DNA of 49,827 bases from an uncultured Saprospiraceae bacterium (GTDB taxonomy: Bacteria; Bacteroidota; Bacteroidia; Chitinophagales; Saprospiraceae). The notes beneath the pieces are model-generated. The model saw only the letters and a program-made list of their open reading frames with translations, searched no databases and was not told the origin of the DNA. Shown here one piece after another: positions 43,601 through 49,827 of this stretch. The stretch lies in NCBI GenBank assembly GCA_937923465.1, contig CALDUB010000007.1, forward strand, positions 1-49,827, written 5' to 3'. Within the stretch, counting starts at the first letter, position 1. Each line of letters starts with the position of its first letter. A program made the position numbers and the translations under genes.

Positions 43601-45422
43601 GAAAACCAGCATCTGGGTTAGTATTGCCACAAGCATCAGGCGTACAGACAAATTGTGGGAATACACTAATTAAACCATAATCAAAATCCAAATTAGGAAG
43701 AGCTGGACAAGCACTTGAAAAATCAAATGTAAGTGTTTCCCATGCACCTGCGACTGTTGTATTTACAATAACTTCGGCAGAAACTGCTGGATTACCACAT
43801 TCCTCAACCTTAAGTAAGATAGGAGAACCTGCTATAGGAGAATATACATCCACACTGATTTCTAGATTATTAGATGCAAATACGATTGGAGTCTCCAAAC
43901 ATGAGCCTCCTATTGTAACTCCAGCCCAACAGTCTGCGCCCTCGGTTTTCGTTGCAGATAAGACCATATTAGTAGGGTCTGCAGGGTCTACTGCTATTTC
44001 AGCACTCATATTATTACCAAATGGTGCTAACTCGTAATCAACACCTGCGTCACTAAAAGTAAAAGGAAGAGAAGGAGGAACAATAGAAGCTATTGTATAT
44101 CCAAAACAAGTGTTTGCGCGCTGCGATTTTAGATTATTACTACTAGTAAGACTTGAAGGCGCGGAGCTACTTCCTGCACGATAAACCAATGAGTTGTGTG
44201 CCGTATTGTCCCAACGCCAGTTGAGTGAGCCATCACCGCTAAAAAGTTGATTGGGTGCAGATGGATCAGCAGGAATTAAATTAGAGCAATTCCATTCTAC
44301 CAAAACTTCTATTGTACCTCCCATATAAACAAAACCTGTTGATAATGGAAAATCAACAAAACCCTTTACACCAGGAAAATTATTCGCTAAATTAAATGTG
44401 TAAGTACCTACTTGGGTAGCACCACTTACAAAATCAGCCCATTCCCCAAGTGTTGCATCAGTAACGGAAGAGTTCTTCATGTAAACATCTAAAGTAGCAT
44501 CTCCTGATGCGGTAATCACATTTGTAGAACCTAAATCCCAACTCACATCTGTTAATATCGCCCCACTTACAATGCCCATATTTGCTAATTCAGCCTCTGT
44601 ATAAACAAGATTCGCTCGTGAATAAACAGAACTAGAACCATCATCTGAACGCTGAAAAGGACCTCGTGTAGCTGATGAAGATGTACCTGCTCCTACACAA
44701 CCACTTTGCATCGAACCAGCTGCGGGAATGGTAACAAATTGAGTGTTAACACGTTGCGATTTTAGGTTATTACTACTAGTAAGACCTGAAGGGGCGGAGC
44801 TACTTCCTGCACGATAAACCAATGAGTTGTGTGCCGTATTGTCCCAACGCCAGTTGAGTGAGCCATCACCGCTAAAAAGTTGATTGGGTGCAGATGGATC
44901 AGCAGGAATTAAATTAGAACAATTCCATTCTACTAAAATTTCTATTGTCTCTCCTGTATAAGCGAAATCTGTCGATAATGGAAAGTCCAGAAAGCCTTTT
45001 ACTCCTGGAAAGTTGTTCGCTAAATTAAATGTGTAAGTACCGACTTGGGGAGCACCGCTTACCAAATCAGCCCATTGCCCAAGTGTTGCTTCGGTAACAG
45101 AAGAGTTTTTCATGTAAACAGTTACCGTAGCATCTCCCGTTGCTGTAATCACATTTGTAGAACCCAGGTCCCAATTTATTTGTGATATTATTGCTCCGTC
45201 AGTAATCCCAATACTGGTTAGTTCAGCTGCTGTATAAACAAGATTCGCTCGTGAATAAACAGAACTAGAGCCATCATCTGAACGCTGAAAAGGTCCTCGT
45301 GTAGCTGATGAAGATGTACCTGCTCCAAGTGCAGCAGAGGTTACTTCTTGTGCGCTAATGTCACCATTAAAACTCAGCAAAATTGCAATTAAAAAAGTAA
45401 AGAGTAATGAAAGTTTTTTCAT
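40611..45422 (-). CDS. Large multidomain adhesin-like T9SS protein (GTSSS x2, HYR, C-type-lectin-like, GEVED-like)
   Basis: A 1603-residue secreted protein. After a signal peptide (ending ISAQ) come two near-identical domains at about 33-230 and 243-442 beginning GAGTSSSATRGPFQ. These are followed by a beta-sandwich carbohydrate-binding-like domain (452-625), a small starch-binding-like domain (632-735: FCVDMTC, GFHEYKFRSG) and a second beta-sandwich (750-905). HYR-type modules lie at about 920-1140 (FSITDNCGVASIAG, TEQVVLTDATYPASMMPTASDNCG), and a C-type-lectin-like domain at about 1180-1308 (GHQYFLANEVSLTRQDAQLMAEGYDAHLAVI, AWIGL). A further HYR follows, then a GEVED-type domain (1365-1502, ending VGEVEDYTV) and the sorting domain (1515-1603). 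It probably binds surface or extracellular glycans. Confidence 0.85.
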   Translation of the reverse strand: MKKLSLLFTFLIAILLSFNGDISAQEVTSAALGAGTSSSATRGPFQRSDDGSSSVYSRANLVYTAAELTSIGITDGAIISQINWDLGSTNVITATGDATVTVYMKNSSVTEATLGQWADLVSGAPQVGTYTFNLANNFPGVKGFLDFPLSTDFAYTGETIEILVEWNCSNLIPADPSAPNQLFSGDGSLNWRWDNTAHNSLVYRAGSSSAPSGLTSSNNLKSQRVNTQFVTIPAAGSMQSGCVGAGTSSSATRGPFQRSDDGSSSVYSRANLVYTEAELANMGIVSGAILTDVSWDLGSTNVITASGDATLDVYMKNSSVTDATLGEWADFVSGATQVGTYTFNLANNFPGVKGFVDFPLSTGFVYMGGTIEVLVEWNCSNLIPADPSAPNQLFSGDGSLNWRWDNTAHNSLVYRAGSSSAPSSLTSSNNLKSQRANTCFGYTIASIVPPSLPFTFSDAGVDYELAPFGNNMSAEIAVDPADPTNMVLSATKTEGADCWAGVTIGGSCLETPIVFASNNLEISVDVYSPIAGSPILLKVEECGNPAVSAEVIVNTTVAGAWETLTFDFSSACPALPNLDFDYGLISVFPQFVCTPDACGNTNPDAGFPASDMPYYFDNIVMPTVAPPVAGDVTFCVDMTCVEDITTPSIFGNFNFWDPDANLIADPDGDGIYCATINLAPGFHEYKFRSGPGEEEFEAGASCTITTGAFTNRIIAVDGDDTVTFGWQSCDAECFLFPAPMEAAPTPTGPAENVISLFSNIYTDVPVDTWRTVWSQADFEDVLIEGDETKFYSNLNFVGIETTGANSLDVTEMNTFHVDIWTANMSEVRIKLVDFGADNNFQGGDDSEHEITISNPNLEEWISLDIPLSEFTNLTGLANISQLIFSGNPSGAGRLFVDNVYFRYIAPPALECRQPTSTTNTPGLCGADDVILLPPFILDPDEVGDFTIEDNALAFYPIGTTIVTYTLTNADGSTSVCEKEVIIADNEVPVVGPCETIIAFIDPATCMATVNVDFSITDNCGVASIAGLGTFTMATGLYDHPVTATDVNGNVTVHDVTIEIHDSYGPEFDNCPTEQVVLTDATYPASMMPTASDNCGMDGMTNNIPEGGLPAGESTVVFTAEDAYGNTADCEVSVLVSAGEIISLHPASDIGATLAENENSQIVTWNPLNATTECSYCEETSLEGFTFVGNYWGHQYFLANEVSLTRQDAQLMAEGYDAHLAVISTLGENNYLKEALSNEVRTAWIGLMPQNINDTWSFVWDNDEANIFNALDLDMSAVTENTRIVLSQDGDWVAATDAEEKYFLIERPCVDFTQVGPYAPSTSQLLRSGDAWPEGEYEVTYAAVDMCGNESQLSFDVNVQPEVSEFCTTAGTDNSVWIEGVTFHDLTNTSASNEGYANFAETVTTMNIGDGVVLLDLNAGGNTTDEVLYWRVWLDRNNDGDFFDAGEVLFEQSTENAHLQANITLAEEAVTEARLRVAVARHAFPAPCGNPYVGEVEDYTVTLTLPTVIDVEKEPQVHIFPNPADTYVNVDLSDFAGEEVIIRVINNLGKSVSFTKEIVAINGNVRLDLKGMTGGMYNISVSTNKRQFTKRLVVSNVRRMTTAR

Positions 45423-45597
45423 TGTTTAAAAATTTAAGTTTTAAAAATTAGTGCAATTAAAACCGGTATTTGGATTGTAAATATATGGAAAAATAACAGT
45501 ACATAGGAGTAACCCAGAGTGTTTATTATTTATATTTATATATTTTTTAATTTAATGTGTTTTTTACTTAAAGTGAGCATTTCACTTTTAAAAATGG

Positions 45598-45625
45598 GGG
45601 TTTCACTTCTATAGAAGTGAAACCC
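45598..45625 (-). terminator. Terminator hairpin after the 625-residue GTSSS protein gene
   Basis: A perfect palindrome of GGGTTTCACTTC, TATA and GAAGTGAAACCC. On the minus strand it is followed by CCATTTTTAAAAG. It starts 16 bp after the stop. Confidence 0.75.
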
Positions 45626-45641
45626 TCGTCGTCTGTCTGAC

Positions 45642-47519
45642 TTATTCTTTGATAAGTTTTTCAAACGTTCTTTCGCCACTATTTGTCAAGATTTCAATGG
45701 TATAAACACCTGAGCGTAAAGTGCTAATGTCGATAGCCGTTCCTGTGTTTATCGCCGTTTGCTGCATCACTCTTCTTCCTTGAATGTCAAAGAAAGTTAA
45801 AGTTGCCGCAGTACCTTCGTAAGTTATAAGTTCACGTGCAGGATTTGGATAAATCGCTACAGGTGTATCGCGTGTATCATTTTGAAGATAGATGATATCA
45901 GAGTATTCAAACTCGCCGTCAAAATCTACTTGCTTTAAGCGGTAGTAGTTGTCGCTACTTGTTACATTCTTGTGAGTGTAATTGTAGTTTTGTACGTCTG
46001 ATGTCGTTCCGTTACCTGCTACTTTGTCTAGGGTAGAGAACTCTCTTCCGTTGGTACTGTGTTGTACTTCGAAGTAGTCGTTGTTTTCTTCTGTTTGGGT
46101 TTGCCAAGATAGAGCGTTTGTTTTGTTTTGTACTTTTCCTTGGAAGTAAGTTAATTCTACAGGGAGAATTGCTTCATGAACAATTTGCATGTTCGCACGC
46201 TCTTGATTTGCAAGTGCTAAACTTGATCCAGAAGTAATGGTACTACTACTCGTTTTCTTTGTCACTAAATTAACTGATGCGGCGAATCCTGTTGTTGTGC
46301 TATAACGCCATTTAATAGTTCCTGCATCTCCAGATCCTTCTGGATTATTAAATGCTTGTGTACCTCCTGCTGGATCTGCTGTAATACCTGACATATCCCA
46401 AAGTACAGCGATTTCAAGTGCGCCTCCGGTATAGGCAAAAGGGGTAGTTAAAGGGAAGGCCATATAACCTTTTACTCCTGGGAAATTATTGGTTGTATTA
46501 AAAACTCTGTCTAATACCATAGTAGAACCAGCAATAGTATTACCCCAAGTGTCTGCAGTTGCAACGGTTGCACTAGAGTTTTTCATGTAAATGGTAAAAG
46601 TAGCATCCCCTGCACCTTGTATTACGTTAATAGTGTTTAAGTCCCAAAGCAGCTCTGTAATTGTATTACCTGAAGCTACTCCGTTAGCAGCTAGTTCCGA
46701 AGCAGTATAAACCTGATTAAATGCAGTTACGACTGTTGTGGATGTTCCTCCTGATACTTGCATAGGTCCTCTTGAAGCAGAGGAACTTGTACCTGTCCCA
46801 AAAGTCGCAGTTTGTGGACCACCAGTATAGAGAATATTTATATTTGCGCGCTCTTCATTTGCAAGTGATAAGCTTGACCCAGAAGAAATGCTACTACTAC
46901 TTGTTTTCTTAGATACTAAATTTGTTCCTGTTGTTGCGCTCCAACGCCATTTAATGGTTCCAGGATCTGAAGACCCATCAGGATTATTAAATGCTTGTGT
47001 ACCTCCTGCTGGATCTGCTGTAATGCCTGACATATCCCAAAGAACAGCAATTTCAAGTGCGCCTCCTGTATAATCAAAAGGAGTTGTTAAAGGGAAAGAC
47101 ATATAACCTTTTGCTCCCGGAAAATTATCGGTTGTATTAAAAACTCTATCTAATACTACTGTAGAACCAGCAATTGTATTGCCCCAAGTATCCGCAGTTG
47201 CAGAGGTTGCACTAGAGTTTTTCATGTAAATTGTAAAGGTAGCATTCCCTGCACCTTGTATTACGTTAGTAGAGTTTAAGTCCCATTGTAACTCTGTAAT
47301 AATATTAGCAGCGGTCAGTCCTGCCGCAGATAATTCTGCTGCAGTATAAACCTGATTAAATGCAGTTACTGTTGTTGTGGATGTTCCTCCTGACACTTGC
47401 ATAGGTCCTCTCGAAGCCGATGAACTTGTACCTGCCCCGAAAGTTGCAGTTGTTGTCTGAGCTGTCATTTGAAAAAATATCCCCATTAATAGGGTAAAAG
47501 TTAGTAAAAATTTGTTCAT
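45642..47519 (-). CDS. Secreted protein with two GTSSS domains and T9SS tail
   Basis: A 625-residue exported protein (signal ending MTAQ). It is built of two copies of an uncharacterised domain (about 24-232 and 236-450). Each starts FGxGTSSSASRGPMQ and contains QVYTAAEL, ITELQWDLN, FTIYMKNSSAT, NNFPGVKGYM and FPLTTPF.YTGGALEIAVLWDMSG. The C-terminal 170 residues (LPVELTYFQGKVQ...NYYRLKQVDFDGEFEYSDI, then IYPNPARELITYEG) are nearly the same as those of the PL6 protein. The two internal copies are highly alike in DNA too. No catalytic motif is recognised; a surface-binding role is likely. Confidence 0.82.
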   Translation of the reverse strand: MNKFLLTFTLLMGIFFQMTAQTTTATFGAGTSSSASRGPMQVSGGTSTTTVTAFNQVYTAAELSAAGLTAANIITELQWDLNSTNVIQGAGNATFTIYMKNSSATSATADTWGNTIAGSTVVLDRVFNTTDNFPGAKGYMSFPLTTPFDYTGGALEIAVLWDMSGITADPAGGTQAFNNPDGSSDPGTIKWRWSATTGTNLVSKKTSSSSISSGSSLSLANEERANINILYTGGPQTATFGTGTSSSASRGPMQVSGGTSTTVVTAFNQVYTASELAANGVASGNTITELLWDLNTINVIQGAGDATFTIYMKNSSATVATADTWGNTIAGSTMVLDRVFNTTNNFPGVKGYMAFPLTTPFAYTGGALEIAVLWDMSGITADPAGGTQAFNNPEGSGDAGTIKWRYSTTTGFAASVNLVTKKTSSSTITSGSSLALANQERANMQIVHEAILPVELTYFQGKVQNKTNALSWQTQTEENNDYFEVQHSTNGREFSTLDKVAGNGTTSDVQNYNYTHKNVTSSDNYYRLKQVDFDGEFEYSDIIYLQNDTRDTPVAIYPNPARELITYEGTAATLTFFDIQGRRVMQQTAINTGTAIDISTLRSGVYTIEILTNSGERTFEKLIKE

Positions 47520-47656
47520 TGTTTAGAGAATTTTAGTTTAGAAATTAAAGCAATCGTAAAAATTAGAACTACAAATACTTGCAGAACCGTTAAATGAAAA
47601 GCACGAACATTTTATTATAATTTAATAGGAACACTTCTATTCCTGTAAACTTCTTT

Positions 47657-48568
47657 TTACCAAGAAACCGAAATTCCAATTTCTTGTGTCGAACCAAAAT
47701 TTGGTCCGTATTGCTGAAAATAATTTGTCAAAGCATATCCTAATTTAAAGAGATTATCACCACTGCCCCACATCACACCTGCATCAACTCCTGCTGCTCT
47801 TGAGGAAGTACCATTGACGCCCACCCAAAAGTTTTCTTTATAGATATAACGTATTCCAGCGGCAATCAATAGCGGTGTATTTTCTACATAACGCACTTCT
47901 ACATTCGGCTCTAAAAATGAGCCTTCATAAAGGGGAATGAATGCACCAGCGTTAGCGTAGTAGTGGCGTACACGTTCTGTATTTACGCTATTTTGTTCAT
48001 CACGAAAGTCAAGGTTTAATCCAAAAACTTGCGGTATCGTTATTCCGAAATAGTATTTTTCATCAATGTAAACCGTTGCTCCTGCGCCAAAATCGGGGAA
48101 TAATTTAGTCAAACTCCCATTTTTCTCCTCCCCCGGTTCCAAGAAGTGTAATTCTTCTCCGTTGATGCGGTACTGCACCAATCCTCCTGTCATTCCGACG
48201 GCAATCAATACACCTCGACTGACTTGAATACCATAAGCAGCTTTTCCGTAGATACCCGTAAAGCTTGTCGGTCCTGTTTGGTCGCTAATCAGATTACCGC
48301 CGAGAGATAAATTATAATCCTCATTCCAATGCGAGAAATGCGCGTTCAAAGTACGCGGTGCGCCTTCTACTTGTGTCCATTGGTAGCGGTAGCGAATGCC
48401 TGCTTGAGTCGGCAAATCATATTTGAAATAGTCTCCATTAATAAATGACGGCGCGTTGGTATCCTGATTTTGAGTATAAAACGGAAGTTGCTGCGCTTGT
48501 AAATCCTGTTGAAAGAATCCAATCATCATGCATAAAAAGAGAGCAGCTATTTTTTGATAAATCTTCAT
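47657..48568 (-). CDS. PorP/SprF-family type IX secretion membrane protein
   Basis: A 303-residue outer-membrane beta-barrel protein of the PorP/SprF family, which helps type IX secretion of a partner adhesin and its attachment to the surface. The signal peptide (MKIYQKIAALFLCMMIGFF, ending QAQ) is followed by QLPFYTQNQDTNAPSFING, ARTLNAHFSHWN-like strands and the C-terminal barrel strand (STQEIGISVSW) with a final aromatic residue. The ATG at 48568 starts the signal peptide; an in-frame ATG at 48601 adds 11 residues. It lies directly behind the adhesin gene on the same strand, the usual SprB-SprF pairing. Confidence 0.88.
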   Translation of the reverse strand: MKIYQKIAALFLCMMIGFFQQDLQAQQLPFYTQNQDTNAPSFINGDYFKYDLPTQAGIRYRYQWTQVEGAPRTLNAHFSHWNEDYNLSLGGNLISDQTGPTSFTGIYGKAAYGIQVSRGVLIAVGMTGGLVQYRINGEELHFLEPGEEKNGSLTKLFPDFGAGATVYIDEKYYFGITIPQVFGLNLDFRDEQNSVNTERVRHYYANAGAFIPLYEGSFLEPNVEVRYVENTPLLIAAGIRYIYKENFWVGVNGTSSRAAGVDAGVMWGSGDNLFKLGYALTNYFQQYGPNFGSTQEIGISVSW

Positions 48569-48644
48569 TTCATTTTTTTTGAAAATTCTTGAACTCCACA
48601 ATTACCCGTTTTTATTTAGAGCATTGTGCTTAAATTCCAATTCC

Positions 48645-49827
48645 CTATCTCACAATGGTAATTGGACCTTCACGCGTACCATAGTCTGCTCCCATTTCGA
48701 GGTAATAATAATAAGTCCCTTCAGGCAAAGGCTTACCGTCTTTATTGTCGCCATTCCAGTCATTTTCATACGACTCTCGACTAAATAATACGCTCCCCCA
48801 ACGGTTAACAATTATCATTTTACGTGTCTCTCGCTCTAATAATCCTGGGATAATCCAAGTTTCGTTTAAGCCGTCACCATTTGGACTGATAGCATCAGGA
48901 ATGATGAGTTCATCAATAGTAATATTGAGAGTAACTGTTGCTGTTGCACAGATTTCTGGGCAATCCTCTACACAGATTTCGTAAGAAAATTCATCCGTTG
49001 TCGCCATTAGATTGGTTGTCTCGTAAGTGAATGTGCCATCCATATTCAAGTTTAGCGTACCGTTTTGCGGTGAAGTAAGGACTTGAACTGTTAAGTTATC
49101 AAACTCACTACTTTCATCATTTGCAGTTACATCTTCTATTAAATCTTGTCCAAAAATAACTTCGTACGCATCGTTTTCTGCAAAAAGACTACTATCATCA
49201 ATCGGTTCTCCTATACAAGGAATACAAACTGTTCCGTCACAATCAGAAATCATTTCGACATCATTTATAGTACATTCATCACCGTCATCACAAGAGAATG
49301 CCGTAGTTGGCGCATTGGCACAATCAGTAGGTAATGCCTCGCATTGACAGGTATTGGTGTTGTATGTTTCTATGCCATTTGTGCAATCCCCATCATCAAT
49401 ACAAGTAGTTGGGTTAGGAATATCTATTTGTAAACATTCACAAGTATTTTCATCCCATATTTCCGTACCATTCGTACAGTTTCCGTCGTCTGTACATTGA
49501 ACAGGAGGTGTACCTGCTACACATTCACAGATATTAAAATCCCAAGTTTCTATTCCGTTTGCACAAAGTCCGTCATCACATGTACCAGGGTCAGGACATT
49601 CAAATTCACAGGTTCCGTCGTCACAAGTTGCTGCGGGATTATAGTTTATAGCTGTTGGATTTGTACAACCATCGACTGATGCGGTAATGTCGCATTCGCA
49701 GGTAGTTAAATTCCATACTTCAAAGCCGTTTGTACAGTCGCCGTCATCTACACATGGAGTTGGTGGCGTCCCTGCTATACAATCGCAGCCGTCCCATGTT
49801 TCTATGCCGTTTGTACAATCTCCGTCA
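48645..49827 (-). CDS. Cysteine-rich adhesin with gliding-motility C-terminal domain (partial)
   Basis: The frame is open across the window edge, so the 5' part is missing. At least 393 codons are visible. The upstream part has at least five repeats of the pattern C.DDG.CTNG.E.W....C.C (for example CVDDGDCTNGFEVWN and CTDDGNCTNGTEIWD), Cys-rich and acidic, likely disulfide-bonded or calcium-binding. A bacterial cadherin-like or VCBS-type module follows (DVTANDESSEFDNLTVQVLTSPQNGTLNLNMDGTFTYET). The end is the gliding-motility-associated domain (ITIDELIIPDAISPNGDGLNETWIIPGL, IIVNRWGSVLFSRESYENDWNGDNKDGKPLPEGTYYYYLEMG), a type IX signal of type B. It pairs with the PorP/SprF gene behind it. Confidence 0.85.
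   Translation of the reverse strand, partial: DGDCTNGIETWDGCDCIAGTPPTPCVDDGDCTNGFEVWNLTTCECDITASVDGCTNPTAINYNPAATCDDGTCEFECPDPGTCDDGLCANGIETWDFNICECVAGTPPVQCTDDGNCTNGTEIWDENTCECLQIDIPNPTTCIDDGDCTNGIETYNTNTCQCEALPTDCANAPTTAFSCDDGDECTINDVEMISDCDGTVCIPCIGEPIDDSSLFAENDAYEVIFGQDLIEDVTANDESSEFDNLTVQVLTSPQNGTLNLNMDGTFTYETTNLMATTDEFSYEICVEDCPEICATATVTLNITIDELIIPDAISPNGDGLNETWIIPGLLERETRKMIIVNRWGSVLFSRESYENDWNGDNKDGKPLPEGTYYYYLEMGADYGTREGPITIVR

Noticed and set aside
42277-43673. Plus-strand frames of 85 and 143 codons
   Set aside because: They are antisense to the multidomain adhesin-like gene, with low-complexity Ser/Thr translations typical of shadows.
1-49827. tRNA, rRNA or riboswitch genes
   Set aside because: No cloverleaf, CCA end or known riboswitch core was recognised by eye; a covariance search was not possible.

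Overview
The window (AT-rich, no rRNA or tRNA genes recognised) comes from a marine-type member of the Bacteroidota. Signs of this are a SusC/SusD pair, type IX secretion (T9SS) C-terminal sorting domains on at least six secreted proteins, a PorP/SprF-like protein beside a gliding-motility-type adhesin, A-rich ribosome-binding regions and KilA-N proteins. The genus cannot be fixed from the sequence alone.

Region 1 (about 0.16-10.6 kb, all minus strand) is a compact alginate utilisation locus. Read in the direction of transcription it holds a FadR-type GntR regulator, SusC, SusD, a PKD surface lipoprotein, a PL7 alginate lyase lipoprotein, a PL17 oligoalginate lyase and a KdgF-like cupin. Together they bind alginate, cut it at the surface, import oligomers, release unsaturated monouronate and linearise it. 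Stem-loops sit in several intergenic gaps. The one between the PKD gene and PL7 is the strongest and changes the likely PL7 start.

Region 2 (about 10.7-16 kb) is a plasmid- or chromid-type replication and partition module: a ParA ATPase, a 74-residue ribbon-helix-helix-like partner, eight 24-bp palindromes (a likely centromere, spaced at about one or two times 105 bp), a 12-copy iteron array and a Rep_3-family initiator. The alginate locus therefore probably lies on a secondary replicon, or next to an integrated one.

Region 3 (16-25.9 kb) is a mosaic: a lipoprotein with a CNCP motif coupled to a radical SAM enzyme, a large T9SS beta-helix/LamG protein, a KilA-N protein beside an hsdM fragment, a metallophosphoesterase and two broken regulatory or hypothetical genes. 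Several families of short palindromic repeats are dispersed here.

Region 4 (25.9-32.6 kb) has an SPFH lipoprotein, an isocitrate dehydrogenase with a small unknown gene behind it, a LysR regulator and an IS3-family insertion sequence whose orfA carries an in-frame stop.

Region 5 (32.8-49.8 kb) is an extracellular arsenal: a small MITE-like element, a secreted lyase-like protein, a triple lamin-tail-domain protein, a PL6 alginate lyase with a very long beta-helix extension, two proteins sharing an uncharacterised GTSSS-type repeat domain (one also with HYR, C-type-lectin-like and GEVED-like modules), a PorP/SprF-like protein and the C-terminal part of a cysteine-rich adhesin running off the window. 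PL6 links this block functionally to the alginate locus.
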